Part shown: piece after piece, positions 5,648 to 11,829 of the stretch
How positions within the stretch are numbered: position 1 is the stretch's first letter
How the letters are laid out: each line of letters opens with the position of its first letter
DNA from: an uncultured Collinsella sp.
GTDB lineage: Bacteria > Actinomycetota > Coriobacteriia > Coriobacteriales > Coriobacteriaceae
Reading direction: 5' to 3'
Assembly: GCA_900554595.1 (NCBI GenBank)
Contig: USHZ01000047.1
Span: forward strand, 1-11,838
Length of the DNA stretch: 11,838 nt
Notes under the pieces: generated by a model
What the model saw: only the letters and a program-made list of their open reading frames with translations
Databases searched by the model: none
Told to the model about the DNA's origin: nothing
Program-made: the position numbers and the translations under genes

Positions 5648-7171
5648 ATGAATAGGAAGCTTAACGCTGCTATCACAGCCGGTCTGAGCTTGAGTATGGT
5701 GCTCAGCTCCACGCCGGTTGCTGCTATCGCAGCGGAGACTACCCAGGGCACAAGCGGGGAGGCGACTGCTGCCACCACTGGCGAAAAGCACGTTAGTTTC
5801 TTTGCTAATGGGGGCGCTTTTGCTGACGGAAGCAACCTCCAGACTGAAGAGCTGAATGAAAACGGCAAGATTACTCAGCCCAATTCTCCAGTGCGCGATG
5901 GATACGTCTTTGACGGCTGGTATTATGACAGCACGTTTACCCAGGCTGTAGATTTTTCACAGCCCCTTCAGGGCGGTGCAGCTAACTTTATGCTGTTCGC
6001 TAAGTGGACTGAGGCTCCCTCGAAGGTGCTCGATGTGACCTACTCCGCCAATGGCGGTCAGTTCGCCGACGGCAACAACGTCATGCTGGGTCAGACTGAC
6101 AGCAATGGCATTGCTCGTCAGCCGCTTGCTCCTACGCGCGACGGCTATGTGTTTGCCGGTTGGTATTATCACAGCGACGGTACCGACCAGGTTGACTTCA
6201 ACCAGCCGATCGTCGGTGGCAGCAAGCATGTGACCCTTTTCGCCGCTTGGACGCCTGCGAAGCAGGACAAGACTGTCGAGATTCTTTACGTTGCCAACGG
6301 TGGCACGTTCTTCGACGGCAACGATACCATGCAGGGCGTAACCGATACCGACGGTTTCGCACGCCTGCCGCTTCAGCCGACCCGCGAGGGCTATGACTTC
6401 CTTGGTTGGTCGTACGATCGCGACGGAAATGACCCCGTAGACTTCACGAAGGCCATCGTTGCGGGCAGCGGTCACGCGACTATTTATGCTCAGTGGAAGC
6501 AGAACAACGAGAAGACGGTTCTCTATGTTGCCAATGGTGGCGCCTTCGCCGATGGCAATGTGGCCATGGAGGGTGTCACTGACAGCAACGGCGTCGCCCG
6601 CCAGCCCCTGGCCCCGACCCGCGAGGGCTACACCTTCGCCGGCTGGACCTACGACCGCGACGGTAACGACCCGGTCGACTTCAGCAAGCCCGTCCAGGGC
6701 GGCGGCGACCACGTGACGTTCTACGCCCAGTGGACCAAGAACGAGACGCCTGCTGTCCAGACCCACAAGGTCAATTTCTATGTTGATGGTTCCACTACTA
6801 CGGTTGAGGTCGAGGACGGCAAGACTGTTGCTCAGCCCAGCGATCCTTCCGTCGACGGCTTCAACTTTGTCGGCTGGTCTTCTTCCAAGGAGTCCTTCAA
6901 GAAGTTTGACTTCTCTACTCCTATCACCGAGGACACCACTGTCTATGCTTTCTTTACCGCTAAGACCCCCAAGTCCGAGACTGTGAAGAAAGATGAGGGC
7001 AAGAAGCAGGTTGCTGCTGACAAGAAGGACGAGGCTAAGGCCGAGAAGAAGGACGACGCCGCCCTTGCTTCTACCGGCGATCCGACCTTCGTCGTGACCT
7101 CTGCTGCCGCGCTTACCGGCGCTGTGGCTGTCGCTGTTGGCATGTACATGACCAAGCGTCGCGAGCACTAA
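5648..7171 (+). CDS. Secreted wall-anchored InlB B-repeat protein with LAxTG sorting signal
   Basis: A 507-residue surface protein. ATG 5648 is chosen because AAAGGA (5635-5640) sits 7 nt upstream and a signal peptide then begins at once: basic MNRK, a hydrophobic core and Ala-Ile-Ala near residue 28 as a likely cleavage site. ATG 5594 would add 18 residues and lies in an inverted repeat. The mature part is built of repeats of the Listeria-Bacteroides (InlB B / Flg_new) type at residues 48-121, 128-202, 209-284, 289-363 and a shorter, diverged 373-438, with the usual ANGG...F.DG, GY.F.GW and VDF blocks. A Lys/Glu/Asp-rich linker (441-470) could span the wall. The C-terminus has LASTG (473-477), a hydrophobic stretch and KRREH: a sorting signal of LAxTG form, typical of class E sortase substrates in actinobacteria. 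Such repeats occur in adhesins and other surface proteins; no enzymatic or ligand-binding head is present, so its partner is unknown. It is monocistronic, with a strong terminator downstream. Confidence 0.9.
   Translation: MNRKLNAAITAGLSLSMVLSSTPVAAIAAETTQGTSGEATAATTGEKHVSFFANGGAFADGSNLQTEELNENGKITQPNSPVRDGYVFDGWYYDSTFTQAVDFSQPLQGGAANFMLFAKWTEAPSKVLDVTYSANGGQFADGNNVMLGQTDSNGIARQPLAPTRDGYVFAGWYYHSDGTDQVDFNQPIVGGSKHVTLFAAWTPAKQDKTVEILYVANGGTFFDGNDTMQGVTDTDGFARLPLQPTREGYDFLGWSYDRDGNDPVDFTKAIVAGSGHATIYAQWKQNNEKTVLYVANGGAFADGNVAMEGVTDSNGVARQPLAPTREGYTFAGWTYDRDGNDPVDFSKPVQGGGDHVTFYAQWTKNETPAVQTHKVNFYVDGSTTTVEVEDGKTVAQPSDPSVDGFNFVGWSSSKESFKKFDFSTPITEDTTVYAFFTAKTPKSETVKKDEGKKQVAADKKDEAKAEKKDDAALASTGDPTFVVTSAAALTGAVAVAVGMYMTKRREH
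5789..6961 (+). repeat. Five InlB B-type repeats within the surface protein gene
   Basis: Repeat units at 5789-6010, 6029-6253, 6272-6499, 6512-6736 and 6764-6961, about 230 nt apart for the first four, the fifth shorter. Units 2 and 4 share the most protein identity (both have DSNG, ARQPLAPTR and FAGW); units 3 and 4 share YDRDGNDPVDF. At DNA level the units are not identical, so the array is old or its codons have drifted. The exception is 6581-6748, which has markedly higher third-position G/C than the rest. Confidence 0.85.
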
Positions 7172-7216
7172 TTGCTTCTAGTGTTTACCTCCGGGCTTAA
7201 TTAGCCCAAACCTGAT

Positions 7217-7250
7217 AGCCGCGTGGGGACCCGACCCCCACGCGGCTTTT
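7217..7250 (+). terminator. Intrinsic terminator of the surface protein gene
   Basis: AGCCGCGTGGGG (7217-7228) pairs with CCCCACGCGGCT (7236-7247), a perfect 12-bp stem with a 7-nt loop, ending in TTTT (7247-7250, first T in the stem). It lies 45 nt after the stop codon. Confidence 0.9.
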
Positions 7251-7314
7251 ATGTTTTAGTTATCTTGCTGAGTTTTTCGGCTTCTGCATCCGTTTTTAGA
7301 TGTCTACGCCATAT

Positions 7315-7353
7315 AAAGGGGCGCCGCTGCGATGTGTGCAGCGGCGCCCCTTT
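7315..7353 (-). terminator. 16-bp bidirectional terminator, end of the kinase-FHA transcript
   Basis: AAAGGGGCGCCGCTGC (7315-7330) and its exact inverted copy (7338-7353) flank a 7-nt loop. The minus-strand FHA gene stops 29 nt away at 7383, and read on the minus strand the stem ends in CCCCTTT then ATATGG. As the arms end in AAA/TTT it can work in both directions, also backing up the terminator at 7217-7250 for the convergent surface protein gene. Confidence 0.85.
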
Positions 7354-7382
7354 GCGTTGATTCATATTGTATGTGCTCGGCC

Positions 7383-8372
7383 CTAGGCCAGCGCGCGTAC
7401 GTTCGAGGAGATCTTCAGCACCAAAAAGTCGGTCGAGGAGCCCAGCTTGAGCAGGTCGCCGTCGTGGATGGGAATCTGCTTGTTCTCGTCACCGGCGGTG
7501 CGCAGCGAGCGTGGCTTTTCGATAACGGTGGTTGCGCCACTGCGTGTCACCAACACCGTTCCATTAGTGGAATGAAGGCCGCTTGCGAGCCATGTGTCGT
7601 TGGAAAACGCTACACGCAGGTGCCGGCGGGATACATCGGGTCCTACATTGGTGATGGCGTTTCGGTCGTGTGCGAATGAGCCTAGAACCGTACCCTCGGG
7701 ATCGAGGCTCAAGGGATAGATCGGCGGCAAGGCCGAGCCGTCTTTCGCAAGCCTGAGCAGCCCCAGTTTTGCAGGAGGCTCGTTGACCTTGCAGTTAGTG
7801 TCTTGAGCCTGGACGACTTCGGCGGTCTCGAGCGTGCCAAATGTCTGGGCTAGCTGCGTTATAGCAAAGTCTTTGACCTCGGAGGCGGCGGCATTTGGAT
7901 CGGCCAGGCATCCGCAGACCGTTAGCGCAAGGAGCTCTAAAAGGAGCCGGTCGCTTTGCTTGAGGCCAGGCGTGACGGCGATACGATCAAAGATATTGCG
8001 CAGGATGGAACCATCGAACCCCCAGTGTTCGAGCGACGTTGCCATGCGCTCGAGGGCATGCACCGTAATGGCTTGCTGGCAAGCGTTGACGGCCGCTGGA
8101 CTGCTGCCGCTGACGATTTTTACAGCTGCAGCCAAGTTCTGGACGCTCTGCGAAAAATCGGTAAACATCTTAGGGTCAATCTTGTCGGTACCCGGAACGA
8201 CGTGCACCACGCGTCGCGACAGAAACGTCTTTTCGGTAATGCGAAACCTTGGAGCCGGTTTGGAGCCCATCGGCTTGTCCGAAATCAAGATGCGCGCCGC
8301 TTCGCGATTATTGATCTGCAGGTCGCACTTAAGGAAATCAAAGAGCACTTCGGAAGGTGTTTCCGCGCGCAT
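7383..8372 (-). CDS. FHA-domain protein with unknown helical N-terminal domain (second copy)
   Basis: A 329-residue soluble protein. The start at ATG 8372 is chosen because AAAGGAG lies 9 nt upstream; an ATG at 8417 would overlap the kinase stop and has no site. Residues 1-200 are a mostly helical domain I do not recognise, shared with the protein at 10561-11517 (common blocks INN..AA.IL, FLSRR.VH, GCL.DP, FGTLET, LGLLR). Residues 217-321 form an FHA domain: the VLGS turn (229-232), VSRRH (247-251) and STNGT (268-272), then IHDGDLLKLG. FHA domains bind phosphothreonine peptides. The usual Arg after the first Gly is Ser232 here, so binding may differ; Arg249 and Asn270 are kept. It is 35 nt behind the kinase gene and surely co-transcribed, so a partner or substrate role for the kinase is the obvious inference. 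No membrane segment is seen. Confidence 0.88.
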   Translation of the reverse strand: MRAETPSEVLFDFLKCDLQINNREAARILISDKPMGSKPAPRFRITEKTFLSRRVVHVVPGTDKIDPKMFTDFSQSVQNLAAAVKIVSGSSPAAVNACQQAITVHALERMATSLEHWGFDGSILRNIFDRIAVTPGLKQSDRLLLELLALTVCGCLADPNAAASEVKDFAITQLAQTFGTLETAEVVQAQDTNCKVNEPPAKLGLLRLAKDGSALPPIYPLSLDPEGTVLGSFAHDRNAITNVGPDVSRRHLRVAFSNDTWLASGLHSTNGTVLVTRSGATTVIEKPRSLRTAGDENKQIPIHDGDLLKLGSSTDFLVLKISSNVRALA

Positions 8373-8407
8373 GATGCAAGGCTCCTTTCTGGTGTCCGGG
8401 GAAGGTG

Positions 8408-10417
8408 TTAGATGCAAAAGCCGGGTAGGACATAGGTATTTTTGTCCGGTTTGTTTCCGGGCGTTGCCCAGCTAAACACGTCGCCGTCTTTTCCAACGCG
8501 GTTAAAGTACGTCGAGTTGGCGCCCTCGCTGCAGTCGGCGCTGGGGGTGCGCTCCCAGTAGCAGATCTTTTTGCCGGCGACGGTTCGGATCATGGCGTCG
8601 TTGGTGGTCAGACCGCTTACGCTCTGCTCGCGATAGAGCTGGTACTGCTCGCCTTCTCCGCTGTAAAGGGTAGAAAGGTACTCGCAGCCTTCTGCGAACG
8701 TTTCGGGCGCCTGGTAGCCGCACAGCTCGCTCATGGACGGCAGCCACAGCTTGTCATCGGTGGCGGTGATGCTGGAGGCGTCTTTGGTGACGCCGATGTT
8801 GTTGGTGAGCTTTCGCACCGAGCGGATCTGATTACGGAGATCGTCAGGCAGCGTAGCCATGCCCTCGCCCGCCAGCCATTCGCGGAGCGACGATTGCTCC
8901 CAGCCACCCGTCGCAGCGCTGTCATTTACGGCGCGCATGGCGATGGGGGTGCGGAACATAAAGGTGATGCCCGCAGGGAGTCCGTCATCGGTGAGCGTGT
9001 CTGCCTTAAAGCCCACGATCTGGACTTGTGCCTTGGTCCCATCGGAAAGCCTGACGGTCTTGGTGTTCTCGTTTTCGAGCGACTGCCTGCTGTTTACCAG
9101 GTGGTAGGTTTCGGCAATCGCGAGCGCCTTTTTGTTGGAAGAGGTCTCTTGGATTTTGCGGGAGATCAGGGCGAGTTCTTCCCAGGTGTAATCGTCGAGT
9201 GACAGCTTGATGCCGTGCGCCAGGTCGATAAGCCCCCAGCACCCCGTGGCAATAGCGGAAGCTGCGATGCCGGCAACGCAGACGCCGCCGAGCGCGAGCG
9301 CAGTGCGACGCGAGATGACCGGGTGGAGCGTCTGAGCCTTGTCGGAGCCGGAAGCCTTTGGTTGCTGGCTAAAGTCGACAGGTGCGGGCAGCGGCGTGCG
9401 CGGCTCGAAATCGATGTCTTTAATCCAGGCATCGAGTTTGCCGACAATCGTAGACAGCGGCGCGCGCTGGGACTGTTCGTTATGGATGCCACTCATGATG
9501 ACATCGACAAGCTTTTGGTCGCCGGGTAAGCGCGCCTTGAGCAGCTCGGGCTCGTGCTCGATCTTGTACAGGTAGGGCGACTGGTCCATATGCTCGTTTA
9601 GGCGATATGGCGTGTGGCCGGCATAGAGCGTGTAGAGCACGCTGCAGAGCTCGTATGTATCGATGCTGGGCGACGTGCGCAGCGGCGCCAGCTCGGGGAT
9701 GTCGTTGGAGAGCATCTCGGGTGGGGCGAACTCGGGGGTGCCGTTGCGCCAGATGCCGGTGGACATGGTAAACGAGGGGTCTGAGCGCTTGATGCTCGAG
9801 CTGCCCAGATCGACCAGGCAAAGGTCAAAACTGCAGTGTGCAATCTGCTGGGCAAGGGGACGGCGCGTCGTTCGAATAATGATGTTGCGCAAGGAGATAT
9901 CACGGTGCACAAAAGGTGCATCGAGCTTTTGGGTAGTCAGGAGGATCTCTCCCAGGCGTTTTCCGATTGCGGCGACGGTGTTTGCGGGAATGTGGCCGCC
10001 CTCGGCGGGGTCGGTTAACTCTGCCGCGGCATCGCGAAGGGGCAGGCCTTCAATCCATTCCATAAGGATGACCGGCGTGTTGCCGGCATAACCGTAGCCA
10101 TAGGTTTTGGGAAAGCCGCCCAACAGTGACACGACTGCAAGATTGCGATACTCCTCGGTGAGCGTCTTGATGCCCGAGGGGCTGACAGCGGAGCCGTTTT
10201 CATCACAGCCGCTGAGGGGCCACAGCGTCTTGAGCGCAAAGGTCTCGCCCTCGGTGTTGGTGACCTTGCGAAGATGGTGGGAGTCGCCGCCGACTGCCCC
10301 GCAATCCAGCAGGGTGGTAAAGCGGCGAATGGTATCGGAGTCTTCGGTGGTCGCAAACATGGCGTTTGGTTCAAAGGGAGACAACGCGATGATATCCATG
10401 TCCGTGTCGTACGTCAC
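8408..10417 (-). CDS. Transmembrane Ser/Thr protein kinase with DUF6273-like outer domain
   Basis: A 669-residue receptor-like kinase. The GTG start at 10417 is supported by AAAGGA 8 nt upstream; ATG codon 7 has none. Residues about 33-335 are a Hanks-type kinase: Lys63 in FALK, Glu88 or Glu89 in the C-helix, catalytic loop HRDISLRN (171-178; Asp173, Asn178), metal-binding DLG (203-205, instead of DFG), GTPEFAPPE (226-234) and Asp253. The glycine loop (CGAVGG) is degenerate, but the other key residues are present, so activity is expected. A Pro-rich linker leads to SRR and one membrane segment (about 372-398). With arginines inside, residues 400-669 lie outside. Residues about 500-669 (SSLREWL, LPDDLR, DDKLWLPS, SEL, CYWERTP, LPGFCI) resemble DUF6273, a domain related to the formylglycine-generating-enzyme/C-type-lectin fold and often fused to sensors. 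Several outer Cys (566, 578, 619, 629, 668) could form disulfides. Partners are probably the flanking FHA proteins. Confidence 0.9.
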   Translation of the reverse strand: MTYDTDMDIIALSPFEPNAMFATTEDSDTIRRFTTLLDCGAVGGDSHHLRKVTNTEGETFALKTLWPLSGCDENGSAVSPSGIKTLTEEYRNLAVVSLLGGFPKTYGYGYAGNTPVILMEWIEGLPLRDAAAELTDPAEGGHIPANTVAAIGKRLGEILLTTQKLDAPFVHRDISLRNIIIRTTRRPLAQQIAHCSFDLCLVDLGSSSIKRSDPSFTMSTGIWRNGTPEFAPPEMLSNDIPELAPLRTSPSIDTYELCSVLYTLYAGHTPYRLNEHMDQSPYLYKIEHEPELLKARLPGDQKLVDVIMSGIHNEQSQRAPLSTIVGKLDAWIKDIDFEPRTPLPAPVDFSQQPKASGSDKAQTLHPVISRRTALALGGVCVAGIAASAIATGCWGLIDLAHGIKLSLDDYTWEELALISRKIQETSSNKKALAIAETYHLVNSRQSLENENTKTVRLSDGTKAQVQIVGFKADTLTDDGLPAGITFMFRTPIAMRAVNDSAATGGWEQSSLREWLAGEGMATLPDDLRNQIRSVRKLTNNIGVTKDASSITATDDKLWLPSMSELCGYQAPETFAEGCEYLSTLYSGEGEQYQLYREQSVSGLTTNDAMIRTVAGKKICYWERTPSADCSEGANSTYFNRVGKDGDVFSWATPGNKPDKNTYVLPGFCI

Positions 10418-10447
10418 GGGGTAATCCTTTCGAGAAAAAAGTGCATA

Positions 10448-10478
10448 ACAATAATGTTAGTGAAAAGGTAGCGCAACC
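10448..10478 (-). promoter_or_regulatory. Candidate kinase promoter with shared motif
   Basis: On the minus strand TTGCGC (10476-10471) and TATTGT (10453-10448) are spaced by 17 nt, a modest -35/-10 pair (3 and 4 of 6). The motif 10463-10478, GGTTGCGCTACCTTTT on the minus strand, covers the -35 and matches 5541-5556 in 15 of 16 bases. GCAAC-C-GTTGC (10473-10483) also forms a small inverted repeat. Because the upstream FHA gene has its own terminator, the kinase needs its own promoter, and this is the only place for it. Confidence 0.45.
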
Positions 10479-10490
10479 GTTGCCTTAATT

Positions 10491-10533
10491 GAAAAGTGCC
10501 GTTATTTGCAGGGGTTGATGCAAATAACGGCAC
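10491..10533 (-). terminator. Intrinsic terminator of the first FHA gene
   Basis: GTGCCGTTATTTGCA (10496-10510) and its exact inverted copy (10519-10533) form a 15-bp stem with an 8-nt loop. Read on the minus strand it is followed by TTTTC. It starts 27 nt past the FHA stop codon. It splits the FHA-kinase-FHA group into two transcription units, with partial read-through possible. Confidence 0.88.
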
Positions 10534-10560
10534 CTTGTGCGTCGAAGATGTGTGGGCAGG

Positions 10561-11517
10561 CTAGTCTGTGATGCGAATGACCAAAAAACGCGTCGTGGCG
10601 CCCAAGCAAAGCGTGTCTCCGTTGTGAATCTCGACGGGGGTGTTGGTAAAGTTGGCGGGGCGGTCGCGTCGAGGCAGCTCGATAGGCTGCCGGCAGCGGT
10701 CGACGCCCGAGATCAAAAACGATCCGTTGGTGGAGTCGAGGCCCTGCGCAAGCCAGCGTCCGTCTTGGAACCAAATGCGCAGGTGCTGGCGCGAGACATC
10801 GGAATCAACGTCGGTGATGGCGTTCCCGTCGCCAGTCAGCGACCCGATAATGCTGCCCGCCGGGTTCGTGGTAAGGGGACGCAGCGGCGGTCGCGCCGAG
10901 TTGCCCACGACGCGCAGCAGCCCCAGGCGAATGTCTCCCGTGGGGCGCGCGGTTGTCGAGAAAAATGAGGTGACGGTCGTCTCGACCGTGCCAAGCGTCG
11001 AGAGCATCTGGTCGGACACAAAGGACTCGGTGTACTCGATGGCGTGGGCGGGGTCGCCAAGGCAGCCGGTAACGATAAAAAAGATCAGATGGATGTAGAG
11101 GCGATCTTTAATGTCACTATCGTCAGTGGTCTCGATGCGCTCGACGCCGTTTCTAAAGAGCATGCCGTCGACGCCGCAATTGGTAAGGGCATCCTGCATG
11201 TCTGGGACGCACGACTCCATATAGCGTTTAGCGACCTTGCTCAGCGATTGGGGGTCGGAGCCTCGGTTTTGCATGATGAGGTTGAGTATCTGGCGTGCAC
11301 TTTGTTCAAAGGGCGCAAACAGCGGCTCGGGAAGGTCACCGGGTTTGGTGTGAACGATTTTGCGTGAGATAAACGACGGGACCGTCAAGCGTTCGGAGAT
11401 GAGGCGTCCACCGTAACGGGCGTTGCTGGCCATGAGAATTTGCGCGGCGTTACCGTTGTTGATGCGACCGAGTGACTTAAGCCCGGCGTACAGTGCACAA
11501 GATGGAGTGTCAGCCAT
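10561..11517 (-). CDS. FHA-domain protein with unknown helical N-terminal domain (first copy)
   Basis: A 318-residue paralogue of the protein at 7383-8372, alignable from end to end. ATG 11517 is the start; the upstream G8 tract (minus strand of 11527-11534), 9 nt away, is the only available ribosome binding site. Residues 1-205 are the shared helical domain (RINNGNAAQIL 18-28, FISRKIVH 49-56, VTGCLGDP 149-156, TLGTVET 174-180). Residues 211-316 are the FHA domain: SIIGS (222-226), VSRQH (241-245), DSTNGS (261-266), then IHNGD. As in the paralogue, the usual Arg of the FHA 'GR' motif is Ser (226). It has its own promoter and terminator but lies next to the kinase gene in the same direction, which suggests it acts in the same phosphorylation pathway while being made in different amounts. 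No membrane segment or signal peptide is seen. Confidence 0.88.
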   Translation of the reverse strand: MADTPSCALYAGLKSLGRINNGNAAQILMASNARYGGRLISERLTVPSFISRKIVHTKPGDLPEPLFAPFEQSARQILNLIMQNRGSDPQSLSKVAKRYMESCVPDMQDALTNCGVDGMLFRNGVERIETTDDSDIKDRLYIHLIFFIVTGCLGDPAHAIEYTESFVSDQMLSTLGTVETTVTSFFSTTARPTGDIRLGLLRVVGNSARPPLRPLTTNPAGSIIGSLTGDGNAITDVDSDVSRQHLRIWFQDGRWLAQGLDSTNGSFLISGVDRCRQPIELPRRDRPANFTNTPVEIHNGDTLCLGATTRFLVIRITD

Positions 11518-11526
11518 TTGTTTTTA

Positions 11527-11534
11527 CCCCCCCC
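11527..11534 (-). promoter_or_regulatory. G8 tract at the ribosome binding site of the first FHA gene
   Basis: Eight consecutive C on the + strand (G8 on the coding strand), preceded by AAA and 9 nt from the ATG. The tract is in place of a normal GGAGG; G runs can pair with CCUCC through a G-U wobble. Being a homopolymer, it is prone to slippage. Confidence 0.6.
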
Positions 11535-11573
11535 TTTCTCTCAAAAACAGCATTGGATACGTAAATATCGTCA

Positions 11574-11579
11574 ATTATA
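11574..11579 (-). promoter_or_regulatory. -10 box for the first FHA gene
   Basis: A perfect TATAAT on the minus strand, 56 nt upstream of the ATG at 11517. No good -35 box is visible at 16-18 nt (the 17-nt position reads GGCATT), so expression may need an activator. Confidence 0.5.
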
Positions 11580-11632
11580 GGCGCTTTGCAGCTCGAAATG
11601 CCCGCTAGGGGGCGCTGCGGTGCGAATCAGTG

Positions 11633-11661
11633 TTGAAAGGTAACAAAGAACAGAGTGTATG
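11633..11661 (+). promoter_or_regulatory. Weak + strand promoter candidate for the right-edge leader
   Basis: TTGAAA (11633-11638; 5 of 6) and TGTATG (11656-11661; 3 of 6) with a 17-nt spacer, facing away from the FHA gene. It would start a leader of about 170 nt before the ribosome binding site at the window end. An alternative -10, TAATAA (11668-11673), lacks a -35. Confidence 0.3.
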
Positions 11662-11717
11662 GCGGGTTAATAAGCTGGTAAAACGTGTTGGCGCGACCGC
11701 TGTGGGCAACATTTGGC

Positions 11718-11780
11718 ATGATGCCGCTTTGGCTTTTGGTCACGGGGTCGTGCGGTACCATAAACGTCAATGAACTTTGA
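11718..11780 (+). CDS. Possible 20-codon leader peptide
   Basis: An ATG-started 20-codon ORF ending in TGA (11778-11780), 7 nt before a terminator stem. It begins MMPLWLLV and contains four Leu (three CTT and one TTG), two Val, one Ile and one Trp codon. No Shine-Dalgarno site is seen, and GGCATGATGCC (11715-11725) could hide its start. The support is its position: the Leu-Trp-Leu-Leu-Val run lies immediately upstream of the 5' arm of the competing stem (11745-11754). It could be chance. Confidence 0.3.
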   Translation: MMPLWLLVTGSCGTINVNEL

Positions 11781-11815
11781 CGCACGACCCGCCGAGCTTG
11801 CCCCGGCGGGCTTTT
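11745..11815 (+). promoter_or_regulatory. Attenuator-like alternative stems before an off-window gene
   Basis: GGGTCGTGCG (11745-11754) pairs perfectly with CGCACGACCC (11781-11790). CCCGCCG (11788-11794) pairs with CGGCGGG (11804-11810) and is followed by CTTTT (11811-11815), a terminator. The two stems share CCC at 11788-11790, so they compete. CGTCAA (11765-11770) / TTGACG (11777-11782) is a third short stem inside. There is no + strand gene upstream for this terminator to serve, which points to control of the next gene. Confidence 0.5.
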
Positions 11816-11829
11816 GGCGTTGCGATGCC

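Noticed and set aside
5789..6961. CRISPR-like or tandem DNA repeat array
   Set aside because: The periodicity of about 230 nt is in protein, in frame, with diverged DNA; there are no short identical repeats with unique spacers.
5957..7168. A 403-codon minus-strand open frame opposite the surface protein gene
   Set aside because: Repetitive only because the sense strand is repetitive; no ribosome site, no known motifs, and the sense protein has signal peptide, repeats and sorting signal.
7531..7548. Another GGTTGCGC at 7540-7547 as a third copy of the shared motif
   Set aside because: It lies inside the FHA coding region and matches only the 8-bp core before diverging, as expected by chance.
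11740..11765. TGGTACCGC on the minus strand, resembling the conserved T-box sequence
   Set aside because: The surrounding AGGGTGG...GCG context, the specifier stem and a downstream minus-strand terminator are missing, and a minus-strand T-box here would lead away from any amino-acid gene toward the FHA gene.
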